Source: an uncultured Rothia sp. (GTDB lineage: Bacteria > Actinomycetota > Actinomycetes > Actinomycetales > Micrococcaceae). From it: DNA of 64,000 nucleotides. Below the pieces are notes generated by a model. The model was given only the letters and a program-made list of their open reading frames with translations, was not told the DNA's origin and did no database searches. How positions within the stretch are numbered: position 1 is the first letter of the stretch; each line of letters begins with the position of its first letter. The stretch spans positions 124,001-188,000 of the forward strand of contig CAMIIP010000003.1 of NCBI GenBank assembly GCA_946222285.1. Direction: 5' to 3'. Below are positions 1-8,613 of the stretch, in pieces. The translations under genes and the position numbers were made by a program.

Positions 1-1
1 T

Positions 2-541
2 GCCCTAGTAGGCACAGGAGTAGTTGCGCTCATCGCTGGTGGTTGGCCTGCAGCAACCGGTGTGGCTGAACTTCGCCAGACCCGCCGTATCTATTCACAC
101 TCAATCATTATTTTGTGTGCGGGACTAAGCGCTGTTGCGGTTACTTTTTTCGAACCCAGTAATGAACGGCTGACGTCCTTGCCTACTATTGCTGCGGTGG
201 GCGTTGTGGCTAGTTTTATCGCTGAGTTGTCCAGAGGGGAAGGCTCTTTGGGGCGTTTGGAGTCAGTGATTTCCTGTATCACTGGCGTTCTAGCGGCTGT
301 GTCGGTTGCCGGATGGGTAGCCCTGGCTGATTACTATCGAGCAAGCCAAAGTTCTCTTTTAATTATGGGAATCGGTGTGGGCATCGCACTTCTGCTGGGT
401 GCTTTTGGAGTGAGGCTTATTTCTGCTGGACCACAAGATGGACCCCGCCGAGGAGCCATAACTCTGGGCGTAACTCCCGTAGCTTTTGTAGGCGTCATTG
501 GCTATCTCATCGCCATTTTTATTGCGAACGTGGTATCGTAA
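2..541 (+). CDS. Integral membrane protein, 5' end outside the window
   Basis: The reading frame is open from the first bases of the window to a TAA at 539-541, so the gene is cut at its 5' end. A GTG at 62 is an internal valine codon or an unlikely alternative start. The visible 179 residues hold five or so hydrophobic segments separated by short polar loops (for example an Arg-Gly-Glu-Gly-Ser-rich loop in the middle and a Gly-Pro-Gln-Asp-Gly-Pro-Arg-Arg loop late), so a multi-pass inner membrane protein is a fair reading. I do not recognise a family and assign no function. A tiny membrane peptide gene starts 6 nt after its stop and is probably co-transcribed. Confidence 0.7.
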   Translation, partial: ALVGTGVVALIAGGWPAATGVAELRQTRRIYSHSIIILCAGLSAVAVTFFEPSNERLTSLPTIAAVGVVASFIAELSRGEGSLGRLESVISCITGVLAAVSVAGWVALADYYRASQSSLLIMGIGVGIALLLGAFGVRLISAGPQDGPRRGAITLGVTPVAFVGVIGYLIAIFIANVVS

Positions 542-546
542 AACAC

Positions 547-657
547 ATGTTATTAGCACTCGAAATTTTCTTTCTTTGCCTTCTTGGTCTTGCCGGAATT
601 ATGATTTTTGGCAGCATGGCAGTGGTTATTATGGGTCTTTTTAAAGGTCAAAAATAA
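547..657 (+). CDS. Small single-pass membrane protein, 36 aa
   Basis: ATG at 547 opens a 36-codon frame ending with TAA at 655-657. The product is almost entirely hydrophobic from residue 2 to about 31 and ends with a short basic tail (KGQK), the look of a single transmembrane helix with a cytoplasmic C-terminus. It starts 6 nt after the stop of the upstream membrane protein gene, without a clear Shine-Dalgarno sequence, so translation would be by coupling. A strong terminator hairpin follows, consistent with it being the last gene of the unit. The size makes chance possible; function unknown. Confidence 0.45.
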   Translation: MLLALEIFFLCLLGLAGIMIFGSMAVVIMGLFKGQK

Positions 658-724
658 TTTTTGATTACGCAGTAATTTTTCGTGGTTCAGACACTGCTGG
701 TCTCTCTAAATAATTAGTTTAATG

Positions 725-766
725 ATGCGTTCGTGCGGCAACGGAGCCCGCACGAACGCATTTTTA
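725..766 (+). terminator. Intrinsic terminator
   Basis: Perfect 14-bp inverted repeat (725-738 with 748-761, 9-nt loop) followed by five T residues. It closes the transcript of the membrane protein genes upstream. Confidence 0.85.
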
Positions 767-819
767 TGCTCGCAGTGCCAAAACTATCTCTGAGCTTTTT
801 CACCGCTTAGAATAAAGAT

Positions 820-1515
820 ATGCCTATTGAAATTCCAACAAATCTTACCCCTGAACTGGTTCCTTTTTCCTGGTTGCTAGGCCAGTGGGAGGGCACAGGC
901 TCTCTCTGGTATGAAGGAGAAGAAGGTACGCCCTTCGGTCAGATTATTACTTTTTCCCAAGATGGTCTTCCCTTTATGGAATATCGTGCAGAGTCATTTC
1001 TGCTGGACGATGAAGGCAAGAAGCTTCGCCCTCTTACCGTTGAGACGGGTTTCTGGCAGATCGATCGTCCGCAACAGGCAGGGGATGTTGGTCCTGGACT
1101 CAAATCTGCCGATGTGGTTCCTTTACATCCTGATGCTGAATCGGTGGAAAAACTTCGCAATGGAGATGAAGGCTTCAATCTTATTGCGACCATCTCTCAT
1201 CCTGGTGGCATCAGTGAAAACTATGCAGGTCTTATCAAGGGTCCCGTGGTTCGTATGCAAACCGCTAATCTTATGCGCGATGAAATCTCTAAAGAATATG
1301 CTGGCTCTGTCCGCCTTTGGGGCTTAGTCAACGGAAACCTCATGTGGGATTGGGAGATCGCAGATGCCGAAGGAAAGCTACACAAGCATGCCTCAGCTGA
1401 GCTGAGAAAAACAGCATCTATGAGTGGGCTAGACATGGGCTCGCACCTGTTCGACACGGGAAACGGCGAAACCACCGATTCTGCAGAGACCGATTCATCA
1501 GCTGAAAGCAAATAA
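820..1515 (+). CDS. Nitrobindin-like heme-binding beta-barrel protein (FABP-like, DUF1794)
   Basis: A 231-residue protein of the nitrobindin / THAP4-like family, small ten-stranded beta-barrels that bind heme and in mycobacterial members isomerise peroxynitrite to nitrate. The family hallmark GxWxGxG is seen as GQWEGTG at residues 21-27, and the histidine near the C-terminus expected to ligate heme lies in KHASAELRK near residue 190. An acidic Ser/Thr/Glu tail of about 30 residues follows the barrel and is probably disordered. Its stop overlaps the ATG of the ygfZ-like gene by one base, so the two are translationally coupled. Family assignment is firm; heme or NO chemistry here is inferred. 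Confidence 0.85.
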   Translation: MPIEIPTNLTPELVPFSWLLGQWEGTGSLWYEGEEGTPFGQIITFSQDGLPFMEYRAESFLLDDEGKKLRPLTVETGFWQIDRPQQAGDVGPGLKSADVVPLHPDAESVEKLRNGDEGFNLIATISHPGGISENYAGLIKGPVVRMQTANLMRDEISKEYAGSVRLWGLVNGNLMWDWEIADAEGKLHKHASAELRKTASMSGLDMGSHLFDTGNGETTDSAETDSSAESK

Positions 1516-2663
1516 TGTCTTCGTCTTCTGTGAGTCCTATCCTGAAAGAGTACGGTGTTTTCGAGGCATCGGGTGTCGATGCTACGGTAGCTGCCCACTA
1601 CGGTGAGCCGCTCAAAGAACAACGTCGGCTGGTACTCGGTGCCGAAAAATTTGTAGCTACCGATTACTCTCATCTAGATATTGTTACGGTGTCAGGCTCT
1701 GATCGTCATTCGTGGATGACGACTCTTTCCTCCCAAATCATGGACGGGATGAAAGCAGGTGATTCCAGAGAGCTCATGCTACTTTCTATGCAGGGGCGCA
1801 TTGAATTTGCTCCGGCTGCGCTTGAAGACGGTGAGAAACTCTGGTTAATCGCTGAAGCGGGGCAGGGGCAAGCGTTAACCGAGTTCTTGATTTCGATGAA
1901 ATTTATGCTTGATGTAGAGATCGAGAATGTTTCCAACGACTATAGCGTCTTCGTATCTTTTCAAGATCCGCGCGTCTCTGCCAAAGCTCCGGAGCTCTTG
2001 CGTTCGGCAAGAATCTGGGAAGATCCCTGGCCCGGTGTCGTCTCTGGCGGAGCATCCTATGCAGCTCTGGCTGAAGATCAGCATCCGGGTAAAGACTTTC
2101 ATCGTTTCTTCTCGGTCGTTTTGAGCAAGGACCTACTGAAGATTGCCTCAGAGCTATCGTTGTCTGGAGTGTGGGCAGCGGAAGCTTTACGCATTGAAGC
2201 GTGGCGACCACGCCTGAGTAACGAAGTTGACGATAAGAGTATCCCTCACGAACTCGATTGGATGCGCACAGCTGTGCATCTCTCTAAAGGGTGCTATAAG
2301 GGGCAGGAGACTATAGCTCGTGTGCATAACCTAGGGCATCCTCCGCGTCGGCTCGTTTTCTTAGATTTAGACGGTTCAGAGCACACGCTACCTGTGGTGG
2401 GCTCCACTGTTTACGCGGGTAGTAAGAAAGTCGGAAAAATTACCTCGGTTGCCCAGCACTGGGAGGCCGGTCCTATTGCGCTCGCGGTTATCAAACGCTC
2501 TGTTGATCCCGAAGCTGAGCTAACGGTGGTCGAAGACTCGAGGGGAGATGAGCATAATGGTGGACAGCAGGTAAGCTATGCGGCAACCCAGACTGTGATT
2601 GTTTCTCCCGATGCTGGGCAGGTTGCCGGACGGCGCGAGATGGGAAACTTCTTACGCCGGTAG
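1515..2663 (+). CDS. ygfZ: Folate-binding protein YgfZ
   Basis: YgfZ/GcvT-fold protein of 382 residues. Members bind tetrahydrofolate and help make or repair certain iron-sulfur proteins. The signature K-G-C-Y-x-G-Q-E is present as KGCYKGQET from residue 258, including the cysteine regarded as functionally important. The rest follows the aminomethyltransferase-like fold with a C-terminal beta-barrel. Start is the ATG overlapping the previous stop (TAATG). The pairing of a nitrobindin-like gene with ygfZ suggests a link to heme/NO or Fe-S stress, which is inference. A terminator follows at about 2704. Confidence 0.9.
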   Translation: MSSSSVSPILKEYGVFEASGVDATVAAHYGEPLKEQRRLVLGAEKFVATDYSHLDIVTVSGSDRHSWMTTLSSQIMDGMKAGDSRELMLLSMQGRIEFAPAALEDGEKLWLIAEAGQGQALTEFLISMKFMLDVEIENVSNDYSVFVSFQDPRVSAKAPELLRSARIWEDPWPGVVSGGASYAALAEDQHPGKDFHRFFSVVLSKDLLKIASELSLSGVWAAEALRIEAWRPRLSNEVDDKSIPHELDWMRTAVHLSKGCYKGQETIARVHNLGHPPRRLVFLDLDGSEHTLPVVGSTVYAGSKKVGKITSVAQHWEAGPIALAVIKRSVDPEAELTVVEDSRGDEHNGGQQVSYAATQTVIVSPDAGQVAGRREMGNFLRR

Positions 2664-2702
2664 GTATATTTGTAGAAAAGAAAACTGGGAAAATACAGTT
2701 GG

Positions 2703-2738
2703 AAAAGCCCTCGAACCATCTAGTTCGAGGGCTTTTTA
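2703..2738. terminator. Bidirectional terminator between ygfZ and pfkA
   Basis: Perfect 13-bp stem (2704-2716 with 2723-2735, 6-nt loop) followed by T residues on the plus strand and preceded by A residues, so it can also serve the leftward pfkA transcript. The flanking genes converge on it. Confidence 0.85.
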
Positions 2739-2753
2739 AGGCTATAGATTCTG

Positions 2754-3785
2754 TTAGCGTCCGAAGAGAACCTTGGCTTCATCCCAACGTTCTTGGGGAA
2801 CGGTTTTGAGTCCATCAAGAGCCACAGAAAGATCAACGCGTTTGATATCTGTGCCCTGTAGCGAAACCATCTTGCCCCATTCTTTATCGGTCACCATATC
2901 TACAACGTTGAGTCCTAGACGAGTCGCCAGTACACGGTCAAAGCCTGTGGGTGCGCCGCCACGCTGAATATGACCAAGAATGGTGTTTCGGGTCTCGATG
3001 CCGGTCATGCGTTCTAGCTCATGGGTGATATATTCGCCGATTCCTCCCAGACGGGGACGGCCATCTTTTTCTACGCCTTTGTTGTTGAGAACCTCGTCGA
3101 AGCCTTCGGGAATAAATCCTTCGGCTACGACAACCAGGGGAGAGCGTCCGCGTTCGTGTACTTCGGTGACCCATTCGGCTACCTGTTCCATGGAAACTTT
3201 TTGTTCTGGAATGAGTACTGCGTGAGCGCCAGCAGACATGCCTGAGTGCAGGGCAATCCAGCCTACGTGACGACCCATGACTTCGGCGACCATGGCACGG
3301 TGGTGAGATTCACCGGTAGTGCGCAAACGGTCCATCGCATCGGTTGCGATGGAGACTGCGGTGTCAAAGCCGAAGGTGTAATCGGTTGCTTTGAGATCAT
3401 TATCAATAGTTTTGGGAACGCCAACAACAGGTAGCCCCGCATCTGCTAGACGCTTAGCGCCTGCGAGGGTTCCTTCTCCGCCGATGGCCACAATAGCGTC
3501 AATTGCGTTGCGTTCCATCATAATTTCGATGTTTTCGGGGCCCCCATGAGGACCATCAAAGGGGTTCGTGCGAGAGGTACCCAAAATAGTTCCACCCTGG
3601 CGGGCTAGACCGCGTACCTTGGTTCGGGGCAAATCCATGTAATCGCCCTCAACTACTCCGCGCCATCCGTCACGGAAGCCTACGAATTCGTGACCGTAGG
3701 TTTTAATACCGTTGAGCACAGCACCTCGAATCACAGCGTTGAGTCCGGGGCAGTCTCCACCTGAGGTGAGCAGACCAATCTTCAT
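2754..3785 (-). CDS. pfkA: 6-phosphofructokinase
   Basis: Phosphorylates fructose 6-phosphate to fructose 1,6-bisphosphate, the committed step of glycolysis. The 343-residue length fits the actinobacterial PfkA group. N-terminal nucleotide loop SGGDCPGLNAVIRG is at residues 8-21; GGEGT (102-106) has glycine at the position that in PPi-dependent enzymes is aspartate, which favours ATP, while PKTIDND (124-130) carries lysine where classical ATP enzymes have glycine. This mix is usual for actinobacterial 'group III' enzymes, so ATP is the likely donor but PPi is not excluded by sequence alone. Single-gene unit between two terminators or hairpins. Confidence 0.93.
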   Translation of the reverse strand: MKIGLLTSGGDCPGLNAVIRGAVLNGIKTYGHEFVGFRDGWRGVVEGDYMDLPRTKVRGLARQGGTILGTSRTNPFDGPHGGPENIEIMMERNAIDAIVAIGGEGTLAGAKRLADAGLPVVGVPKTIDNDLKATDYTFGFDTAVSIATDAMDRLRTTGESHHRAMVAEVMGRHVGWIALHSGMSAGAHAVLIPEQKVSMEQVAEWVTEVHERGRSPLVVVAEGFIPEGFDEVLNNKGVEKDGRPRLGGIGEYITHELERMTGIETRNTILGHIQRGGAPTGFDRVLATRLGLNVVDMVTDKEWGKMVSLQGTDIKRVDLSVALDGLKTVPQERWDEAKVLFGR

Positions 3786-4112
3786 GGCGGTAATCTCCTA
3801 GCTTCCCAAGAACCTTGAGAATTCGATGATTGATATTTCCCCGGGCATGTTGTGTTTATGTGTTTTTCACCTGAAGAAGGCGAAGGTTTGTCTTGATTTT
3901 TGGGGAAATCTTCACAGTTTCTATTGTAAGCAAAATTGGTGATGTGTGGGAAGTGTTGGGAGGCGGTGGAAAATGCTGAAGTGATCTTGGAGGTCTTAAG
4001 AGGGTCGTCCCGCTCCACTAGAAATGCGGAGCGGGACGAAAAAATTTTGAATTAAATTAATTTTGATGCAGTCTACGGAAATACCGAGCGAGTGGCTTGT
4101 TTCCTCTGTGTT
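3786..4112. other. Intergenic region pfkA / aspartate aminotransferase
   Basis: 327 bases between two leftward genes. It contains one 12-bp hairpin (4005-4039, listed separately) near the upstream gene and an AT-rich stretch that must hold the pfkA promoter. An open frame of 78 codons on the minus strand across 3782-4018 has no family resemblance and overlaps pfkA; I do not call it a gene. Confidence 0.5.
4005..4039 (-). terminator. Hairpin after the aminotransferase gene
   Basis: Perfect 12-bp inverted repeat (4005-4016 with 4028-4039). On the minus strand, the direction of the aminotransferase transcript, no T run follows it; the A/T run is on the other side. It is either a weak terminator or a structure in the pfkA upstream region. 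Confidence 0.45.
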
Positions 4113-5318
4113 CTACTTTGCTGTATTGAGGAAGTCCTGTAGTCGTTGGAGGCCTTCGGCAAGATCGTCATCACCTAGTGCGTACGACAAACGAAGGTAG
4201 CCCGAGGGGCCGAATGCATCGCCAGGAACAACGGCTACCTCGGTTTTATCGAGAATGAGATCGGCGAGTTCCGCAGAGGTCTGAGGAATAACGCCATCGA
4301 TGGATTTGCCCAACAATCCGCGCACGTCGGGGTAGACATAAAAGGCTCCCTTGGGTACGGGGCAAACGACACCTTCAATGGCGTTGAGTCCTGCAACAAT
4401 AGCTTTGCGGCGGCGGTCAAAAGCAACGTGCATTTCTTCAACTGCCTCTAGCGACCCAGAAATCGCGGCAAGGGCAGCTTTCTGAGCGATGTTGTTGACG
4501 TTGGAAGAGAGATGGGACTGGAGATTAGTAGCAGCTTTGACGACGTCAGCGGGGCCGTAGAGCCAACCAACTCGCCATCCGGTCATGGCATAGGTTTTAG
4601 CAACACCGTTGAGCACGATGGTATTTTCTGCTAGGTCGGGAACAGCCTTCAGAATGGAGGTAAAAGGGACCTCGTCATAGGTGAGGTGTTCGTAGATTTC
4701 ATCGGTGAGCACAAAAATGCCCTTAGATAGTGCCCACTGCCCGATTGCTGCGGTCTCTTCGGGGGTGTAGACGGCGCCGGTAGGGTTAGAAGGTGATACG
4801 AAAATCAGCGCCTTGGTGTTCTCTGTATAGGCATCTTCGAGCATTTCTGGAGTTACTTTGTACTCGCGATCAGAGCCGGCGAAAACTTCAATGGGGTTTG
4901 CTCCAGCAAGGCGAATCGCTTCCGGATAGGTGGTCCAGTAAGGAGCGGGCAGAAGGACGTCGTCTCCTTCACCCAGCACCGTAGCGAAGGCTTCATACAC
5001 GGCCTGTTTACCACCGTTGGTAACGATAATCTGCGAAGGGTTAATGCTGACGCCCGAGTCCCTCAGAGTTTTTTCGGCAATTGCTTTTTTCAGCTCGGGC
5101 AAACCTGCTGCGGGGCTGTAACGGAAATTTTTGGAATCTTCCAGGGCCTGGGCTGCGGCTTCAACAATGTAGGTGGGAGTGGCAAAATCTGGTTCTCCAG
5201 CGCCAAAACCAATAACCGGACGTCCTGCGGCTTTGAGCGCCTTTGCTTTGGCGTCAACAGCAAGAGTTGCAGACGGCGCAATTGCGGCGATACGTGGAGA
5301 AATGCGAGCGGAGACCAT
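4113..5318 (-). CDS. aspC: PLP-dependent aspartate aminotransferase
   Basis: Fold-type I class I aminotransferase (subgroup Ib), 401 residues from the ATG at 5318, which is preceded by AAAGGGAG at good spacing; a longer frame begins at 5360 but lacks a ribosome binding site. Expected chemistry: aspartate plus 2-oxoglutarate to oxaloacetate and glutamate. The sequence shows SPSNPTG (Asn 178), TDEIYEHL (Asp 206) and VAKTYAMTGWR with the PLP Schiff-base lysine at about residue 241, the usual Ib-type landmarks. It lies just upstream of the divergently transcribed tRNA-Trp-secE-nusG unit. Exact substrate preference cannot be read from sequence. Confidence 0.9.
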   Translation of the reverse strand: MVSARISPRIAAIAPSATLAVDAKAKALKAAGRPVIGFGAGEPDFATPTYIVEAAAQALEDSKNFRYSPAAGLPELKKAIAEKTLRDSGVSINPSQIIVTNGGKQAVYEAFATVLGEGDDVLLPAPYWTTYPEAIRLAGANPIEVFAGSDREYKVTPEMLEDAYTENTKALIFVSPSNPTGAVYTPEETAAIGQWALSKGIFVLTDEIYEHLTYDEVPFTSILKAVPDLAENTIVLNGVAKTYAMTGWRVGWLYGPADVVKAATNLQSHLSSNVNNIAQKAALAAISGSLEAVEEMHVAFDRRRKAIVAGLNAIEGVVCPVPKGAFYVYPDVRGLLGKSIDGVIPQTSAELADLILDKTEVAVVPGDAFGPSGYLRLSYALGDDDLAEGLQRLQDFLNTAK

Positions 5319-5493
5319 CTGGCACTCCCTTTCTACATAGGTACTCAATATGTTGCACAAAATGTGCTCTTGCTATCTATCGTATTCAGCCTTACGAGCT
5401 TTATGAAGCCTGAGGCGTGATGTGTCGTTGAATGGCTCTGGAGAAGAGACGGGGGGTAAAAGAGGGGATATGTTGGAAGACACGTTTGAAAAA

Positions 5494-5522
5494 TTGCCAA
5501 AGTGGAAAAATTGCCTTAGAGT
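5494..5522 (+). promoter_or_regulatory. Putative sigma-70-type promoter for tRNA-Trp-secE-nusG
   Basis: TTGCCA (5494-5499) and TAGAGT (5517-5522) are separated by 17 bp and lie about 97 bp upstream of the tRNA gene. Five and four of six positions match the consensus. The rest of 5319-5618 shows no gene. No start site data. Confidence 0.45.
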
Positions 5523-5618
5523 AATACACGTTGTTTACAACCAAACAGCGATGGTTTACGCCTAAAAACGGAAACTTTAGTGAATCTTTCGAGGTTCACA
5601 CCCGAACTTTTAGTTCAA

Positions 5619-5691
5619 AGGGTGGTGGCTCAATTGGTAGAGCAGCGGTCTCCAAAACCGCAGGTTGCAGGTTCGAGTCCTGTCCGCCCTG
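5619..5691 (+). tRNA. trpT: tRNA-Trp (CCA anticodon)
   Basis: A complete cloverleaf can be drawn: acceptor stem AGGGTGG with CCGCCCT (one G-T pair), D arm GCTC...GAGC, anticodon stem GCGGT...ACCGC with CCA at 5652-5654, and T arm GCAGG-TTCGAGT-CCTGT. The 3' CCA end is not encoded. Location directly ahead of secE-nusG is a common actinobacterial arrangement. Confidence 0.95.
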
Positions 5692-5771
5692 CAAAAGCCT
5701 CCAGAAAATTCACGGTAAGTCTCCTATGATGGAGAGACCTGTTGGAAAAATTACGAAAGGGGCGGGCCGAA

Positions 5772-6041
5772 ATGGCTAAATCTGCCGCATCCGGAACCGC
5801 CGCATCGCGTCATGCATACGGCGAAGAGAAACGCCGAGGATTCTTCGGTCGTATTTTTCAATTTTTGCGTGAAGTAATCGCAGAACTGAAAAAAGTTACT
5901 ACTCCTACTCGACGTGAACTTTTTAGCTATGTGGTTATTGTCATCATCTTTGTTTTATTTATGATGTTGCTCATCTTTGGTTTGGATTACCTCTTTGGCC
6001 AGGGTGCGTTTTGGATTTTTGGTAACGGTACCCTCCAGTAG
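5772..6041 (+). CDS. secE: Preprotein translocase subunit SecE
   Basis: 89-residue protein with the SecE core: an amphipathic segment (RRGFFGRIFQFLREVIAELK), the conserved V-T-T-P-T-R-R-E turn, then one transmembrane helix rich in Val, Ile and Phe. SecE clamps SecY in the protein-conducting channel. The ATG at 5772 is chosen because AAAGGGG lies 11 nt upstream and it gives the usual actinobacterial N-terminus (MAKSAA...); a TTG at 5742 in the same frame would add ten residues. Between tRNA-Trp and nusG, as in most actinobacteria. Confidence 0.93.
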   Translation: MAKSAASGTAASRHAYGEEKRRGFFGRIFQFLREVIAELKKVTTPTRRELFSYVVIVIIFVLFMMLLIFGLDYLFGQGAFWIFGNGTLQ

Positions 6042-6128
6042 CCCGTTTCCCCACTCAAGACTTTATAAACGTAACTAGGGCATGCTGTGTGAGAGTAGGT
6101 AGCCCCATAAGACGAAAGTAGGAATAAC

Positions 6129-6902
6129 GTGTCCGAGCAGGAACTTGCACACGAAGTAGAAGAAGTCGAAGAGGCTTCTGAACAGGCTAATGCCGACGAC
6201 GCGCAGGTGGAATCTGCTTCTGACGGCGAAGAAGCTGAGGTATCTGTCGAAGAGCCTGAGGTCGCAGAAGTTTCTGAAAAAGAAACTTCTGAGGCGCAGA
6301 CCGTTGATCCTCTTGAGGAATTTAAGTCCAAGCTACGCCGTCAAGAAGGCGAATGGTTCGTTATTCATACTTACGCAGGCTACGAGAACCGCGTAAAAAC
6401 TAATCTTGAATCCCGTTCGCAAACCATGAATATGGAAGACGATATCTTCGAAATCCAGGTTCCTATGGAAGAAGTCGTGGAGTACAAGAACACCACGAAG
6501 AAACTGGTTCGCCGCGTGCGTATTCCCGGCTACGTGCTGGTTCGCATGAACCTTACCGATGAATCTTGGGGTGTTGTACGCCACACTCCCGGCGTGACCG
6601 GATTCGTAGGGCAGGATGCTTATAACCCCGTTCCGCTTCGTCTCAACGAAGTAGTAGATATGCTTGCTCCCGTCTTTGAAGCTGAGCAGGTTGAAGCTGG
6701 AGAAGCCGCTCCTACTGCTCCTCAAATCGAAACCGGCTTTGAGGTTGGTGAGGCAGTGACCGTTAAAGATGGTCCTTTCGAGGGTATGCCCGCTACTATT
6801 TCGGAAATCAAGCCCGAGTCTTCCTCACTGGTTGTACTTATTTCGGTCTTCGAACGCGAGACCCCTGTGACCCTGCAATTTACTCAGGTATCTAAGGTCT
6901 AA
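6129..6902 (+). CDS. nusG: Transcription termination/antitermination factor NusG
   Basis: 257 residues. Residues 1 to about 65 are an acidic Glu/Ala/Ser-rich extension typical of actinobacterial NusG, followed by the NGN domain (EWFVIHTYAGYENRVK, then VRRVRIPGYVLVRM and VRHTPGVTGFVG) that binds the RNA polymerase clamp, a linker rich in Ala/Pro/Glu, and a C-terminal KOW domain (VKDGPFEGMPATISEI) that contacts Rho or S10. GTG start at 6129 follows AGGA. A strong terminator after the stop separates it from rplK. Confidence 0.95.
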   Translation: MSEQELAHEVEEVEEASEQANADDAQVESASDGEEAEVSVEEPEVAEVSEKETSEAQTVDPLEEFKSKLRRQEGEWFVIHTYAGYENRVKTNLESRSQTMNMEDDIFEIQVPMEEVVEYKNTTKKLVRRVRIPGYVLVRMNLTDESWGVVRHTPGVTGFVGQDAYNPVPLRLNEVVDMLAPVFEAEQVEAGEAAPTAPQIETGFEVGEAVTVKDGPFEGMPATISEIKPESSSLVVLISVFERETPVTLQFTQVSKV

Positions 6903-6923
6903 GATAAAATTTTCTTGTTATCA

Positions 6924-6970
6924 ACGGTGCCCCACTCCCTTTACGGAGTGGGGCACCGTCGGTTTCTTTC
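6924..6970 (+). terminator. Intrinsic terminator after nusG
   Basis: Perfect 15-bp inverted repeat (6924-6938 with 6945-6959, 6-nt loop) followed by a T-rich tail (GGTTTCTTT). Confidence 0.85.
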
Positions 6971-7191
6971 TAAAAGCTAGTTCTCCGGCGTCGTTCGTTA
7001 CTGTCGGCAGAAAGCAAACAAGGATTGTGATGTGCTTGACGTGGCTTTAAACCTCAAAAAGAACTAGGATAGAACTTTGCATGTGTGCACTCACGCTTTT
7101 GTGTGCTCAAGCAAGATAACCGCGCCACGGTTATCAATCGCCGTCGTACGCTCCTGTGCGTCGGTCCATCAGCTCAGAAAAGGACCTTACA

Positions 7192-7620
7192 TTGGCTCCA
7201 AAGAAGAAGGTTTCAGGCCTCATTAAGCTGCAGATTCAGGCTGGCGCTGCTAACCCGGCTCCTCCCGTTGGTCCGGCGCTCGGTCAGCACGGCGTCAACA
7301 TCATGGAATTCTGCAAGGCTTACAACGCTGCAACTGAATCCATGCGCGGAAACATCGTTCCCGTTGAAATCACCGTCTATGAAGATCGTTCATTCACTTT
7401 CGTTACCAAGACTCCTCCGGCATCAGGCCTCATCAAGAAGGCTGCTGGCGTAGCAAAGGGCTCAGGCGTTCCCCACACCAACAAAGTGGGTTCACTGACC
7501 GAAGCTCAGGTTCGCGAAATCGCGGAAACCAAAATGCAGGACCTCAATGCAAACGACATCGACGCAGCAGCGAAGATCATTGCAGGTACCGCACGCTCCA
7601 TGGGCATCGAAGTTAAGTAA
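7192..7620 (+). CDS. rplK: 50S ribosomal protein L11
   Basis: 142-residue L11, which binds the GTPase-associated region of 23S rRNA and takes part in factor binding and the stringent response. The start is the TTG at 7192, preceded by AAAAGGA; it gives the family N-terminus (M)APKKKVSGLIKLQI. Conserved features are PAPPVGPALGQHGVNIMEFC and the TPPASGLIKKAAG segment of the RNA-binding half. A longer frame from 7156 has no ribosome binding site. First gene of the rplK-rplA pair. Confidence 0.96.
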   Translation: MAPKKKVSGLIKLQIQAGAANPAPPVGPALGQHGVNIMEFCKAYNAATESMRGNIVPVEITVYEDRSFTFVTKTPPASGLIKKAAGVAKGSGVPHTNKVGSLTEAQVREIAETKMQDLNANDIDAAAKIIAGTARSMGIEVK

Positions 7621-7736
7621 CTTTTTGCTCCACCAAACCAACCGGTTTGGATCATTGAACGTAAATAGCCCGAATGGGCATGTGGCAGAATCGAGCGCGA
7701 TTCATAATGACCACAACTGCATAAGGAGATAAGCAG

Positions 7737-8432
7737 ATGGCAAAGCGCAGCAAAGCGTACAAGGCAGCTGTAGCAAAGATCGAAGAGGACAAGTTCTACA
7801 CCCCCGCAGAAGCTATTGAGCTTGCGAAGGAAACCTCTTCAACCAAGACCGACTCAACCGTTGAGGTTGCAATGCGTCTTTCAGTTGACCCCCGTAAGGC
7901 AGACCAGATGGTACGCGGTACCGTTAACCTGCCTAACGGCACCGGTAAGACCGCTCGCGTCGTCGTTATCGCCGCTGGTGATAAGGCCGCAGCAGCGGAA
8001 GAAGCTGGCGCTGACTTCGTTGGTTCAGATGACCTGATCGCAAAGATCGCTGGCGGCTGGACTGACTTCGACGCAGCAGTTGCTACTCCAGACATGATGG
8101 GTAAAGTTGGTCGCCTGGGTAAAATCCTCGGTCCTCGTAACCTCATGCCTAACCCCAAGACCGGAACCGTAACCATGGATGTTGCCAAGGCAGTTAACGA
8201 TATCAAGGGCGGTAAGATTGACTTCCGCGTTGATCGTAACGCTAACCTTCACTTCATCATTGGTAAGGCTTCTTTCTCTGCTGAAAAGCTGACCGAGAAC
8301 TTCGAAGCTGCTTTGGAAGAGATCAACCGCCTGAAGCCTTCATCGGCTAAGGGGCGTTACATCTCCAAGGTAACCGTAGCCACCACCTTCGGTCCCGGTA
8401 TCCCCGTTGATCCCGCAGACGTAGCAGCATAG
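7737..8432 (+). CDS. rplA: 50S ribosomal protein L1
   Basis: 231-residue L1, the mobile stalk protein of the large subunit that contacts the E-site tRNA and in many bacteria represses its own rplKA mRNA. Conserved GRLGKILGPRNLMPNPKTGT lies in the middle. AAGGAG precedes the ATG at good spacing. It follows rplK after 116 nt and is followed by a terminator. Confidence 0.97.
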   Translation: MAKRSKAYKAAVAKIEEDKFYTPAEAIELAKETSSTKTDSTVEVAMRLSVDPRKADQMVRGTVNLPNGTGKTARVVVIAAGDKAAAAEEAGADFVGSDDLIAKIAGGWTDFDAAVATPDMMGKVGRLGKILGPRNLMPNPKTGTVTMDVAKAVNDIKGGKIDFRVDRNANLHFIIGKASFSAEKLTENFEAALEEINRLKPSSAKGRYISKVTVATTFGPGIPVDPADVAA

Positions 8433-8458
8433 GTTTCACTCTCTTAGAGTAACTCTTC

Positions 8459-8497
8459 AAAGAGGCATCCGCTTTAGCGGGTGCCTCTTTTGGTTTT
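8459..8497 (+). terminator. Intrinsic terminator after rplA
   Basis: 14-bp stem (8459-8472... with 8477-8490, one G-T pair, short loop) ending in TTTT and a second T run at 8493-8497. Confidence 0.85.
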
Positions 8498-8613
8498 TGA
8501 GAGGCCGGCGCGAAAAAGCTCGGGAATACGGCGACTGAGGCAGGTGTTCTTTTCGGCAGAGAGACCAACCTTTTAGCACGGTGCGAATATCAACAATATG
8601 AGAAGATAAGCCC

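Noticed and set aside
3782..4018. 78-codon minus-strand frame next to pfkA
   Set aside because: Overlaps the pfkA start, low complexity, no ribosome binding site or family likeness.
5531..5779. 82-codon open frame across tRNA-Trp
   Set aside because: It covers the tRNA gene and the secE start and has no protein-like features.
7027..7075. TTGACG and TAGGAT as an rplK promoter
   Set aside because: Spacing is 23 bp, too long for a normal sigma-70-type promoter.
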